This document shows positions 36,683 to 45,405 of a stretch of 64,000 nt of DNA, piece by piece; the first letter of the stretch is position 1; each line of letters begins with the position of its first letter. Under the pieces are notes generated by a model. It saw only the letters and a list, made by a program, of their open reading frames with translations. It was not told the origin of the DNA and did no database searches. Origin of the DNA: Rhinopithecimicrobium faecis (lineage in GTDB: Bacteria; Bacteroidota; Bacteroidia; Sphingobacteriales; Sphingobacteriaceae); the NCBI GenBank assembly GCA_017942165.1, contig JAGKSB010000002.1:1-64000 (forward strand), given 5' to 3'. The position numbers and the translations under genes are program-made.

Positions 36683-39600
36683 TTATTGTGAATTTCCGAG
36701 ATAATGCTGTCTCGTACTGGCATCTAACGTCTCCACTTCTTGCAGCAACTTCTGTTGCTTCGCAGCGCTTAGAATAGGCTTATAGCGTTCTAAGGCTTGT
36801 AATGCAAAACCGACATTTTGGTATTCAGCATTCAGTGATTTAGATTGCGCTATTGCCTGGTAATAAGCTAGATTCTCTTTCATGTATTTTAAGTTTCTAG
36901 TGACGATCTCATTCGCCTTTTGCGTCTCTCCCACTTTGTATAGACCATCAATAATCTCAGCATAGCTGTATACATCCGCCATACGGTACACCTTTTTAGG
37001 CATATTATTATACAGCGAGTTTAACACTTCTTGAGCTTCTTTATTTTTACCTTCCGCAAATAGAGAACGTACAGATGTTCCGTAAATCGTTCCTGAAATC
37101 AAACCTATCATACGGTAAGATTCGGGATCTAAAAACTTGGAATTAGCCATATTACCCCAAGTATACTTTTTGGTAATATTATTGTATAACGCCTCAGAGT
37201 TTACCAGCACACGTTTATCCGCAGCATCTGCTGCTGTAGCTAATGGCATTAAGCGTAAAGCAAACCCTTCAGACACTAAATACTTATCTAAGCCCATATA
37301 GTTATCTTCAGGAACGGTCGTCGCGAAGTAAATCGGACGCTTCCAATTGTTATTCGCTAAAATATCCATAATTGCTAATTCAGCACGGGAAACATAGTTC
37401 TTATTATAGGTCCATGTAAGGGTGTCAGCAATTGAGCCTTCCCAAGCTTGAGGGACTACTTTATTCGCTATCACCGCCTGACGGTCAACCTTCAATTGGA
37501 AATTTTTCGTAGGCAAGAAATTCTCTAATTTCTCCCCTTGAATACGTACTTGATTCTCAGGGTTATCAGAAGTTAGCAATTGAACAATAAGGTTCAAGTC
37601 AATATTTCCAGGAATTTGCGCGTCTTGGTAATACATAACATTACGTACACCTTTCACAAATTTACTATCGTCTATTGTTATAGGTAACGCATCCGCTTCA
37701 TTGACCTTTTGTTTCATCTGACGCATATACCAATCCGCAGACAATAAACTTAAGTTGACCACACGAATGTCAGGACGGATATTTTCCACTTCCTGCGCAT
37801 ACCATAAAGGATAGGTATCGTTATCTCCATAGGTAAATAGAATAGCATTTGGCGCACAAGACTCTAAGTAATTCTTCGCTAGATCACGTGCTATTAATTT
37901 TTCTGAACGATCATGATCATCCCAGTTTTGAGCAATTAAGATCACAGGAGCTCCTAACAAACCTACCACCGTAGCTACGGAAGCTGCCGTCTTAGCATTT
38001 ACTTTCTTTGTTAGGAAATCAGCAATTGCCACCACGCCTAAACCCATCCAAATAGCAAAAGCATAGAAGGATCCCGCATAAGCGTAATCTCGCTCACGAG
38101 GTTGTAAAGGATTCTGATTTAAATATAATACAATCGCCAAACCTGTGAAGAAGAATAGTAAACCTACGACACCCGCGTCTTTTTGATTTTTTCCGAAATG
38201 CCAGAAAGCACCTAGAATACCTAATATTAAAGGTAAGAAGAAGTAAGTATTGCGGGATGGATCCTGCTTAGCAGACTCCGGCAACACATCCTGCCCACCA
38301 ACATGCATATTATCAATCGCTTTAATCCCCGAGATCCAGTTTCCCTCGGTGAAAGAGCCATGCCCTTGCTGATCATTCTGACGACCTGCGAAATTCCATA
38401 GTAAATAACGGCCATACATATGCCCTATTTGATAGGAGAAAAAGAATTTTAGGTTATCTGAAAATGTTGCTTGCTGCCCTTCAGGAATATTTAGATATTC
38501 ACGGTAGTACTGCACATGCCCTTCTCTATTTGAATAAATACGTGGAAATACCGTCTCACGGTCGTATTTATATTTATAGCTTTTTTCAGCTACGACATAT
38601 TTGTCGGCATCTTTACGGTAAGAATTCGCCCCTTCAACCAACTCCGAAGCTTTGGAATCAAAATATGGCCCTTTAAATAAAGGCTCATCACCATATTGCT
38701 CTCTATTTAAATAACTTAAGAAAGCAAACACGTTGTCTGGATCTGAATTATTTAACGTAGGATTAGCTTTAGCGCGCACCATAATCATCGAGAATGAGCT
38801 ATAGCCCAAAATAATAAAAGTAGCACTTAAAACAATCGTATTTAATAAAGGCTTATTATTTTTCACAGAGTAGTACAATAGATAAACTATCACAGCTACG
38901 ACAGCAACAGCAAACACTGTTACACCTGATCCAAATGGTAAACTCAGGGAGTTTACAAAGAATAAATCTAAGAAAGCGGCGAATTTAATTAAGTACTGAA
39001 TAATACCCCATAGAATTAAACCTAACACAATTACACCTATTAATAAAGAGGTTAATGCACCTTTCGTATCAGGCTTATCTTTCTTACGGAAATAAATAAC
39101 TAAAGCCATTGCCGGAATCACCAATAGGTTCAATAAGTGAACTCCAATTGATAAGCCCATAACGTAAGCAATAAATATCAACCAACGGTCAGCATCAGGC
39201 TCATCAGCACGAGCTTCCCATTTCAAGATAGCCCAAAAAACTACGGCTGTACATAAAGAAGACATCGCATATACTTCAGACTCTACGGCTGAATACCAAA
39301 AAGTATCCGTAAATGCATAGCCTAAAGCCCCTACTAAACCCGCTCCCATGATAGTGATCATCTGGGCCGTGCTTACTTCTCCATTCCGAGGCACAAGTAT
39401 TTTCTTAGCTAAGGCTGTAATCGTCCAAAATAAAAATAGAATCGTTAAGCCTGAAGATACGGCAGAACCAACATTCATCCAAAAAGCAATTTTTGAAAGA
39501 TCACCAAATGCAAAGTTGGAGAATAGATTTTGCAACATTAGAAATAAGGGTGCTCCGGGTTGATGCACAATTTGTAGTTTATAAGCGGAAGCGATAAACT

Positions 39601-39709
39601 CGCCACAATCCCACCAACTGGTGCTTCTTTCGGCAGTCATGACATACACTATTGTAGCGACAATAGCACATAACCAGCCTAATAGGTTATTATTCTTGTT
39701 ATAGTTCAT
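36683..39709 (-). CDS. DUF2723 family glycosyltransferase (GT117, protein O-mannosyltransferase-like)
   Basis: A 1,008-residue inner-membrane protein. The N-terminal half has about a dozen membrane helices and begins with the DUF2723 signature: STSWWDCGEFIASAYKLQI (about 29-47), with a catalytic-type acidic pair, then the HQPGAPLFLML loop. The C-terminal half, from about 590, is extracytoplasmic with a TPR-like end. Bacteroidota members are linked to O-glycosylation of secreted proteins or gliding/outer-membrane glycans. The donor and acceptor here are unknown. It was originally the gene upstream of pyrR and has its own terminator. Confidence 0.9.
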   Translation of the reverse strand: MNYNKNNNLLGWLCAIVATIVYVMTAERSTSWWDCGEFIASAYKLQIVHQPGAPLFLMLQNLFSNFAFGDLSKIAFWMNVGSAVSSGLTILFLFWTITALAKKILVPRNGEVSTAQMITIMGAGLVGALGYAFTDTFWYSAVESEVYAMSSLCTAVVFWAILKWEARADEPDADRWLIFIAYVMGLSIGVHLLNLLVIPAMALVIYFRKKDKPDTKGALTSLLIGVIVLGLILWGIIQYLIKFAAFLDLFFVNSLSLPFGSGVTVFAVAVVAVIVYLLYYSVKNNKPLLNTIVLSATFIILGYSSFSMIMVRAKANPTLNNSDPDNVFAFLSYLNREQYGDEPLFKGPYFDSKASELVEGANSYRKDADKYVVAEKSYKYKYDRETVFPRIYSNREGHVQYYREYLNIPEGQQATFSDNLKFFFSYQIGHMYGRYLLWNFAGRQNDQQGHGSFTEGNWISGIKAIDNMHVGGQDVLPESAKQDPSRNTYFFLPLILGILGAFWHFGKNQKDAGVVGLLFFFTGLAIVLYLNQNPLQPRERDYAYAGSFYAFAIWMGLGVVAIADFLTKKVNAKTAASVATVVGLLGAPVILIAQNWDDHDRSEKLIARDLAKNYLESCAPNAILFTYGDNDTYPLWYAQEVENIRPDIRVVNLSLLSADWYMRQMKQKVNEADALPITIDDSKFVKGVRNVMYYQDAQIPGNIDLNLIVQLLTSDNPENQVRIQGEKLENFLPTKNFQLKVDRQAVIANKVVPQAWEGSIADTLTWTYNKNYVSRAELAIMDILANNNWKRPIYFATTVPEDNYMGLDKYLVSEGFALRLMPLATAADAADKRVLVNSEALYNNITKKYTWGNMANSKFLDPESYRMIGLISGTIYGTSVRSLFAEGKNKEAQEVLNSLYNNMPKKVYRMADVYSYAEIIDGLYKVGETQKANEIVTRNLKYMKENLAYYQAIAQSKSLNAEYQNVGFALQALERYKPILSAAKQQKLLQEVETLDASTRQHYLGNSQ

Positions 39710-39952
39710 AAAAACAAACGCAATGATGATTATAATGATGATTATATTATGCTTCGAAATTAAGGATTAGAAACGTACAAATGAACTATATTATCAATTT
39801 TTAACATAAATTTTGATTTCGAAAGAAACAAAACAGCGCAAAAAAGGCATTTAAAGTAAGTTCAAAAATTATTTTTAAAAAATATTTTATTGAAAATCAG
39901 CATGAAAGGGTTTTTAAGCATAAAAAGTTTTGGAGATTTAAAAAGGAGCTGT

Positions 39953-39983
39953 ATATTTGCATCATCAAAGGGAAACAACGCTT
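39953..39983 (+). promoter_or_regulatory. Promoter and leader of tRNA-Gln copy 1
   Basis: A TTTG, 19 nt and TATATTTG (ending about 39960), then CATCATCAAAGGGAAACAA. The same leader (CATCGTCAAAGGGAAACAA) precedes copy 2, so promoter and tRNA were duplicated together. The rest of 39710-39950 has no gene. Confidence 0.65.
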
Positions 39984-40009
39984 CCAGTTGTGACCCGATG
40001 ATACTTGTT

Positions 40010-40080
40010 TGTCCGATAGTATAAGGGTAGTACGACAGTTTTTGGTACTGTTTGTCTTGGTTCGAATCCAGGTCGGACAA
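40010..40080 (+). tRNA. tRNA-Gln (anticodon TTG), copy 1
   Basis: A 71-nt cloverleaf. Acceptor TGTCCGA/TCGGACA, anticodon stem ACAGT/ACTGT with 7-nt loop TTTTGGT (anticodon TTG), T-loop GGTTCGAATCC, and discriminator A; CCA is not encoded. It matches Bacteroidota tRNA-Gln. It is followed by its own terminator. Confidence 0.95.
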
Positions 40081-40086
40081 CATTAA

Positions 40087-40119
40087 AAGAACCACTTGAA
40101 AAAGTGGTTCTTTTTTTTT
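40087..40119 (+). terminator. Terminator of tRNA-Gln copy 1
   Basis: The stem AAGAACCACTT/AAGTGGTTCTT is followed by nine T. Confidence 0.93.
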
Positions 40120-40218
40120 GCCCGCTATTTTCCTAACAGCCCAAATTAAACTATTTCACACTTATCACGTCCTACCTACAAATAAGAAAAACAACGTATC
40201 CTCTTAAATATAACTGCT

Positions 40219-40785
40219 ATGAAAAAGTTTTGGACTCTATTATTACTCTTAATTGGATTTTCGGGAGCTTCGGTAACACAAGCACAGATAAACATAAATA
40301 TCAATTTTGACAAGCAGCCACAATGGGGGCCTGCAGGTTATCAAGCAGCACGCTATTACTATTTACCAGCATTAAATATATACTATGATGTCAACAATAG
40401 TCAATATATCTACTTAAATAAAAATGCTTGGAAAAAGTCTAGAACATTACCGGCACGCTATCGTGGATATGATTTATACAGCTCCTATAAAGTTGTCATT
40501 AATGAGAAGAATCCATGGAAGAAAAACAATTATTATGCTTCAAACTACGGGCATTATAAAAGCAACCATTCACAAGTAGCTATCAAATATGCCAAAGGCA
40601 ATCAAAAAAATGGTAAGGTTGGTTACGATCGCCCGAAAAATGCCCCTAGAAATCCAGGCAGAAAGAATGTTGACACGCGTGAAATAAAGCGTAAAGACAG
40701 TAATCACAGGGGCGACAACACCGCGCATCCGAGCAATGGTAGAACACAATATGGTGTTGATAGAAATCACCAAAATAACCGTTAA
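40219..40785 (+). CDS. Secreted basic protein of unknown function
   Basis: A 188-residue protein. A signal peptide (about 1-22, ending VTQAQ) is followed by a Tyr/Asn-rich domain (RYYYLPALNIYYDVNNSQYIYLN, about 46-70) and then a very basic, Gly/Arg/Asn-rich tail (RPKNAPRNPGRKNVDTRE, HRGDNTAHP). The Tyr-rich part is of the kind found in small exported Bacteroidota proteins near envelope or stress genes. No catalytic motif is seen. It lies between the two tRNA-Gln genes. Confidence 0.75.
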   Translation: MKKFWTLLLLLIGFSGASVTQAQINININFDKQPQWGPAGYQAARYYYLPALNIYYDVNNSQYIYLNKNAWKKSRTLPARYRGYDLYSSYKVVINEKNPWKKNNYYASNYGHYKSNHSQVAIKYAKGNQKNGKVGYDRPKNAPRNPGRKNVDTREIKRKDSNHRGDNTAHPSNGRTQYGVDRNHQNNR

Positions 40786-40847
40786 AAAATAAGTAGCTCG
40801 AAATGAGCACCTAAAGCATAAGCGTAAAATTTTAATCAAAAAAACAT

Positions 40848-40900
40848 TTTGATATTAAAAAAGTAACGCTATCTTTGCATCGTCAAAGGGAAACAAAACC
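40848..40900 (+). promoter_or_regulatory. Promoter and leader of tRNA-Gln copy 2
   Basis: A TTTG, 18 nt and TATCTTTG (about 40870-40877) match the consensus, followed by CATCGTCAAAGGGAAACAA as in copy 1. Confidence 0.7.
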
Positions 40901-40926
40901 TCGGTTTAAATCTCTGAAGACATGAT

Positions 40927-40997
40927 TGTCCGATAGTATAAGGGTAGTACGACAGTTTTTGGTACTGTTTGTCTTGGTTCGAATCCAGGTCGGACAA
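40927..40997 (+). tRNA. tRNA-Gln (anticodon TTG), copy 2
   Basis: Identical over all 71 nt to copy 1 at 40010-40080, with the same TTG anticodon, and followed by a separate terminator of unrelated stem sequence. Confidence 0.95.
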
Positions 40998-41006
40998 CAA
41001 AAAATT

Positions 41007-41040
41007 ATGGATTGTTCAAAAAACAATCCATTTTTTTTTA
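41007..41040 (+). terminator. Terminator of tRNA-Gln copy 2
   Basis: The stem ATGGATTGTT/AACAATCCAT, with a 5-nt loop, is followed by nine T. Some readthrough into prs is possible. Confidence 0.9.
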
Positions 41041-41111
41041 AGTTTAGTTTTGAAGAATATTTTTATATTTATATATTTTCGTTTCTAATCCACACTCAAA
41101 TATACAAAACC

Positions 41112-42056
41112 ATGCCTTTGCAATTTAACACGGTTAAGTTATTCGCGGGTTCTGGCACTACAGAACTTGCAGAAAAAATCGCACAATCTTACGGGAAACC
41201 ATTAGGTGACAAAACATTATCACGCTTTTCTGACGGGGAGATCCAACCCTTCTACAATGAGTCAGTTCGTGGTTCGGATGTTTTCTTAATTCAGTCAACC
41301 AATCAGCCAACAGACAATCTCTTCGAATTGCTTCTTATGATTGATGCAGCTAAAAGAGCCTCAGCACACTATATTACCGCTGTAGTTCCTTATTTTGGTT
41401 TCGCACGACAAGATAGAAAAGATAAACCTCGTGTTGCCATTGGCGCCCGCATGATCGCCAACATTTTAACAGCCGCAGGTATCCACCGCATTATGACAAT
41501 GGACCTTCACGCTGCACAAATCCAAGGCTTTTTCGACATCCCTGTTGACCATTTAGACGCCTCCGTAATCTTCGTACCTTACATCAAATCTTTAAATCTT
41601 CCTAACTTAACAATCGCTTCTCCAGACATGGGTGGCTCTTACAGAGCACGTACCTTTGCGAAGTTTTTTAATGCCGAAGTAGTGATTTGTGATAAGACAC
41701 GTAAACGTGCGAATGAAATCGAGTCGATGTCAATCATTGGCGACGTTACAGGTCAAGATATCGTATTAATCGATGATATCTGTGATACAGCAGGAACGTT
41801 ATCCAAAGCGGCTTCTTTAATTATGGAAAAAGGAGCTAACTCAGTAAGAGCGGTATGTACTCATGCTGTACTTTCAGGTAAAGCTTACGAGACAATTGAA
41901 AATTCTCAACTAGCAGAATTAATTGTTACAGATACGATTCCTTTGAAAAACCAAAGTGAAAAAATCAAAGTATTATCTACGGCAGATTTATTTGCGCGTG
42001 CTATTAAAAATGTAAACCAACATGGTTCTATTGCAGAACTTTTTAAAGTTGATTAA
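41112..42056 (+). CDS. prs: Ribose-phosphate pyrophosphokinase (PRPP synthetase)
   Basis: A 314-residue enzyme making PRPP from ribose-5-phosphate and ATP, feeding nucleotide, histidine and tryptophan synthesis. It has the PRPP signature VLIDDICDTAGT, the flexible loop around YFGFARQDRKDKPR, and the metal site MDLHAAQIQGFFDIP. The ATG at 41112 is used. An in-frame extension to 40926 would run through tRNA-Gln copy 2 and its terminator and is rejected. No clear promoter is seen in the short gap, so expression may come from an AT-rich start near 41060-41090. Confidence 0.96.
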   Translation: MPLQFNTVKLFAGSGTTELAEKIAQSYGKPLGDKTLSRFSDGEIQPFYNESVRGSDVFLIQSTNQPTDNLFELLLMIDAAKRASAHYITAVVPYFGFARQDRKDKPRVAIGARMIANILTAAGIHRIMTMDLHAAQIQGFFDIPVDHLDASVIFVPYIKSLNLPNLTIASPDMGGSYRARTFAKFFNAEVVICDKTRKRANEIESMSIIGDVTGQDIVLIDDICDTAGTLSKAASLIMEKGANSVRAVCTHAVLSGKAYETIENSQLAELIVTDTIPLKNQSEKIKVLSTADLFARAIKNVNQHGSIAELFKVD

Positions 42057-42077
42057 TTAATTGATTTTTAATTCTAT

Positions 42078-42114
42078 AAAAAGCCCTTTCAATAAAAATT
42101 GAAAGGGCTTTTTT
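42078..42114 (+). terminator. Terminator after prs
   Basis: The stem AAAAGCCCTTTCAAT/ATTGAAAGGGCTTTT is followed by T's and separates prs from rplY. Confidence 0.9.
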
Positions 42115-42126
42115 ATGCCACAAATA

Positions 42127-42157
42127 TTGACATTACATAAAAATATCACTATCTTTG
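42127..42157 (+). promoter_or_regulatory. Promoter of rplY
   Basis: TTG (42127-42129), 20 nt, and TATCTTTG (42150-42157), 26 bp before the ATG. This also supports the start at 42184. Confidence 0.7.
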
Positions 42158-42183
42158 CTCCTCAAATTTTAAAAAATTTAAAG

Positions 42184-42780
42184 ATGAAATCAATTGCTAT
42201 TAGCGGTTCTGCAAGACAGAGCGTAGGGAAAAGAGATGCAAAAGAAACACGTTACGCAGGTAATGTACCAGCAGTTCTTTATGGTGGTGCTACTCAAACG
42301 CATTTTTCTGTATCCGCAGCTGATTTGAAACCAGTTCTTTACACACCAGAAGTTATCGTTGTTGAATTAAACATCGATGGTACTGAAGTAAAAGCTATCG
42401 TTCAAGACGCTCAATTCCACCCATTAACAGACTTAGTAACACACGTTGACTTTTTAGAATTAACGGAAGGTAAAGAAGTATCTGTTAACATTCCAATTAA
42501 ATTAACTGGAACTTCTCCAGGTGTTAAAATGGGTGGTAAATTAGTACAAAAATTACGTAAATTACGTGTTAAAGCATTACCTGCTGCATTACCTCAGTAC
42601 ATCGAAGTTCCAATGGAATCTTTAGAAGTTGGTAAATCAGTACGTGTTGATCAAATCGTGTTAGAAAACGCTAAAGTTTTAAACAACGCTGATGATACAA
42701 TCGTTTCAGTAACAATGTCACGTGCATTACGTCAAGCAGAACAAGAAGCTGCAAAACAAGCTAAAGGTGGTAAAAAATAA
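42184..42780 (+). CDS. rplY: 50S ribosomal protein L25/general stress protein Ctc
   Basis: A 198-residue two-domain bL25 of the CTC type. The 5S rRNA-binding N-terminal domain (about 1-92) has the block GKRDAKETRYAGNVPAVLYGG. The C-terminal beta domain (about 93-180) is followed by an Ala/Lys-rich tail. The ATG at 42184 follows the -7 element at 42150; an upstream ATG at 42115 would start before it. Strong codon bias towards TTA/AAA fits high expression. Confidence 0.95.
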   Translation: MKSIAISGSARQSVGKRDAKETRYAGNVPAVLYGGATQTHFSVSAADLKPVLYTPEVIVVELNIDGTEVKAIVQDAQFHPLTDLVTHVDFLELTEGKEVSVNIPIKLTGTSPGVKMGGKLVQKLRKLRVKALPAALPQYIEVPMESLEVGKSVRVDQIVLENAKVLNNADDTIVSVTMSRALRQAEQEAAKQAKGGKK

Positions 42781-42806
42781 TCTGTAAAGATTTTAGCATA
42801 CCCAAG

Positions 42807-42836
42807 AGGCATCGAGCAATCGATGCCTTTTTTTTA
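42807..42836 (+). terminator. Terminator after rplY
   Basis: The stem GGCATCGA/TCGATGCC, with a GCAA loop, is followed by eight or nine T. Confidence 0.93.
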
Positions 42837-42878
42837 CGCCTGAATAATAGTAATTTCGCAGAAACGAAAATATAAAAT

Positions 42879-43439
42879 ATGAATTTTCTAATAGTTGGTT
42901 TAGGAAATGTCGGTAGAGAATATGAAGATACGCGGCATAATATAGGCTTTATGGTAGCCGATGCTTTAGTGAAACAAGCTGACGCCTCCTTTGCGACACT
43001 CAAACATGCCTTTGTAGCTGACTTTAAGCAGCGCAACCACCATGTCTACGTGATTAAACCCACGACTTATATGAACCTGTCTGGTAAAGCCATGAATTAC
43101 TGGATGCAAGAGCTTAAAATTCCATTGGAAAATGTTTTGGTAATCGTAGATGACCTAGCAATCCCATTTGGAAGCCTAAAAATAAAACCCAAAGGGTCTT
43201 CTGCCGGGCATAATGGACTGAAATCTATTGAATCCCTTTGTGGAGGCCAGCAATATGCGCGCCTGAAATTCGGTATTTCGGATGACTACCCAAAAGGAAG
43301 ACAGGTAGATTATGTTCTAGGTAGCTTTACCAAAGATGAACAGCTGGACCTTCCTGCATTAATTGACCACGCCGTGAAGATGTGCCAAAGTTTTGTCAAC
43401 ATTGGTCTTCAGCTAACCATGACACAGCTCAATAAATAA
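42879..43439 (+). CDS. pth: Peptidyl-tRNA hydrolase
   Basis: A 186-residue enzyme freeing tRNAs from prematurely released peptides. The substrate-site residues are visible: N and the catalytic His in YEDTRHNIGFM (about 16-26), the KPTTYMNLSG motif, VIVDDLAIPFG, and SSAGHNGLKSIE. Length and order are normal. rplY upstream and pth form the common ribosomal-protein L25-Pth pair. It is convergent with the M56 gene. Confidence 0.96.
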   Translation: MNFLIVGLGNVGREYEDTRHNIGFMVADALVKQADASFATLKHAFVADFKQRNHHVYVIKPTTYMNLSGKAMNYWMQELKIPLENVLVIVDDLAIPFGSLKIKPKGSSAGHNGLKSIESLCGGQQYARLKFGISDDYPKGRQVDYVLGSFTKDEQLDLPALIDHAVKMCQSFVNIGLQLTMTQLNK

Positions 43440-43446
43440 AAAAATA

Positions 43447-43482
43447 AGGTGCCCAGCAGCATAGTTGGACACCTCTTTTTTT
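43447..43482 (+). terminator. Terminator between pth and the M56 gene
   Basis: A stem of AGGTG-C-CC with GG-A-CACCT (one mismatch) is followed by seven T on the plus strand. A-rich sequence before it could serve the minus strand. Confidence 0.8.
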
Positions 43483-43502
43483 GGAGCTAAAAAATCAATG
43501 CC

Positions 43503-44765
43503 CTACTTTAAGATAATTTTTATAACACCATGCTTAGCTTTTTCACCAAATAATTCCACAGCTTTTGCATCTTTGTAAACAATAATTTCCTGAATTTCTT
43601 CCGGCATGATGGCCTTCATCTCATCCATAGTAATCTCCTTATCTCCGAGATATACAATCGGCTTTTTCGCAGGATCTAAAACCTGACTCGTATCTTTTGC
43701 AAAATTAACATTACGGACAGCGTCTCCGGTTCCCGATTTGCTGACACCCTTAACATTTCCTGATATATCATCTGAAAAACTGATTTTTTGTGGAGAAACC
43801 TTTTTGTTTTTTAGGGTATCTGTCGCAGCAAGGGAGTTTTCCACAGCGTTTTCCACAAGAGGTGCATAACTCTTGGATAACACATTTTCAAGTGTAGGAT
43901 TCATCTGCTTTAAAGTAAGCATTCCCCCAGCCATCAAAAAGCCTGGCACAAGTAATGCGTATGCCGTAAGCGCTATTTTCCTTGATTTCTTTTTGTTCAT
44001 CATCATAATTCTTTTTTTTAGGATTAAAAAACTAAATGTATTGGTTATATAAATTGATTTCGTATTGTTGGCTACCGCAACTAAACTATATTGATATGCT
44101 TTTTTATTTATTCCTGAGGCCACCACTTGCTCATCGGTCAAAAACTCTAAGTTTTCCACAAGCTCTTTTTGCAACATCCATACAAGGGGGTTAAACCAAC
44201 ATAAAATGCAGCAAAAAGCCATGAATAAGCGATCTAAACTATGGAAGCCGCGCACATGAAGATACTCATGCACCATGATCTGCTTCAACTCCTCCCTACT
44301 ATGAGACTCCGGGTGGATAAATATTCTGTGGAAAAAGGAAAATGGGGCAATCTTGTGGAAAACTTGTTGATAACGATATCCTTCCCACAGACTTTCTTTA
44401 GATCCCTGATAAATTCTGTGTATACCATAAAGCTGTATCAGCAAGCGAGCAGCTAAAATCACGCCCCCTACCACAAATAAAAGAGTGAATGCTTCGCCAT
44501 AAGACCAACTTACTGACATCTTGTTAACAAGATGTTCATAACTTATCGGTATACCTTGCGGTATTACCTGCATAGCCCCTTGCTGCCACCAACTCACCTT
44601 CGACAGAAAAGGACACAACAGACCAAAGAGAAGTCCCCCGATGATATAAATCCGATTATAACGGTAGAAAGTTAATTTCTTTAGCAGGCAGATATATCCC
44701 AAATACAGCAGTATCCATAGAATATTTACCTTTAATAGATAGTGAAATAGCTGTTCCATAACCAT
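43503..44765 (-). CDS. M56 family (BlaR1-like) membrane metallopeptidase with a plug-like tail
   Basis: A 420-residue protein. Three membrane helices fall near 10-28, 40-55 and 92-112. The zinc motif H166-E-Y-L-H170 lies in a cytosolic loop, with a further acidic ligand in ELVENLEFLTDEQ. A fourth helix sits near 265-285. The periplasmic C-terminus ends in a short TonB-plug-like module (IQEIIVYKDAKAVELFGEKAKHGVIKI), usual for Bacteroidota M56 proteins. It senses an external signal and cleaves or inactivates the BlaI repressor encoded 3 bp upstream. No beta-lactamase gene is nearby, so the signal is unknown. Confidence 0.9.
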   Translation of the reverse strand: MVMEQLFHYLLKVNILWILLYLGYICLLKKLTFYRYNRIYIIGGLLFGLLCPFLSKVSWWQQGAMQVIPQGIPISYEHLVNKMSVSWSYGEAFTLLFVVGGVILAARLLIQLYGIHRIYQGSKESLWEGYRYQQVFHKIAPFSFFHRIFIHPESHSREELKQIMVHEYLHVRGFHSLDRLFMAFCCILCWFNPLVWMLQKELVENLEFLTDEQVVASGINKKAYQYSLVAVANNTKSIYITNTFSFLILKKRIMMMNKKKSRKIALTAYALLVPGFLMAGGMLTLKQMNPTLENVLSKSYAPLVENAVENSLAATDTLKNKKVSPQKISFSDDISGNVKGVSKSGTGDAVRNVNFAKDTSQVLDPAKKPIVYLGDKEITMDEMKAIMPEEIQEIIVYKDAKAVELFGEKAKHGVIKIILK

Positions 44766-44768
44766 ATC

Positions 44769-45131
44769 CTAATCAGACTCCTGTTCGATCATCTGCATAA
44801 TTTCTGCCAACTCTTCAGGATTTAGCTTACGCTCCTTAATAAAAAAGGAAACCATATCTTTGTAAGAATTCTGAAAGTAATCCCCTACAAAGGATTGCAT
44901 AAAGCCCGCCTTATAAGATTCTTCGGTGATTAGCGCCTCATAGCGCTTGGCATTTGCATAGCGGACAGCTTTTACAAAACCCTTTTTCTCCAAATTCTTT
45001 ACCGTAGATGCTAAAGTCGTATAAGGAACCTCCTCTCCTTCCAACACGCCCAGTAATTCTTTTATAAATCCCCCCTGAATGCGCCAAATAGCTTGCATTG
45101 CCTGTTCTTCTTGTACCGTTAATTTATCCAT
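44769..45131 (-). CDS. BlaI/MecI-type transcriptional repressor
   Basis: A 120-residue winged-helix repressor (VQEEQAMQAIWRIQGGFIKELL, then TTLASTVKNLEKKGFVKAVRY as the recognition region). It is cotranscribed with, and presumably inactivated by, the M56 peptidase. It probably represses its own operon from a site in the 45132-45250 leader; no clear dyad was identified there. Confidence 0.92.
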   Translation of the reverse strand: MDKLTVQEEQAMQAIWRIQGGFIKELLGVLEGEEVPYTTLASTVKNLEKKGFVKAVRYANAKRYEALITEESYKAGFMQSFVGDYFQNSYKDMVSFFIKERKLNPEELAEIMQMIEQESD

Positions 45132-45368
45132 AAGCTAGTAAGTCTACTAAGTTTTCATAAAGCTACGAATATTTCGTAGATATGCAAATAAAAAATTAAA
45201 TTGATCGATATCAATCTATTAACGATTGAAATTAGCCGCACTAAAGCATGCTAGCATGTGAGCAAGTAGAAATAAAAAGGTGTGTCAGGACTTACTTAAA
45301 TTGTCGAATATGATACAATTATTGCAAATATATTCGAAAATGCTTTCCTGTTTACATATCTATTTTAC

Positions 45369-45376
45369 TACATTTG
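45369..45376 (+). promoter_or_regulatory. -7 promoter element of gltA
   Basis: TACATTTG, 29 bp before the ATG; the -33 region (TTTC, about 21 nt upstream) is weak. The remainder of 45132-45405 has no gene. Confidence 0.6.
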
Positions 45377-45405
45377 CATATACATAAATACAACATAGTA
45401 CGCTT

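Noticed and set aside
36574..36777. A plus-strand frame between the island and the DUF2723 gene
   Set aside because: It crosses the old pyrR promoter, the DUF2723 terminator and the DUF2723 C-terminus.
39862..40095. A small minus-strand frame across the first tRNA-Gln
   Set aside because: It overlaps a perfect tRNA and its terminator and has no coding character.
40926..41111. A 62-codon N-terminal extension of prs
   Set aside because: It would be translated through tRNA-Gln copy 2 and its terminator; the conserved Prs N-terminus starts at 41112.
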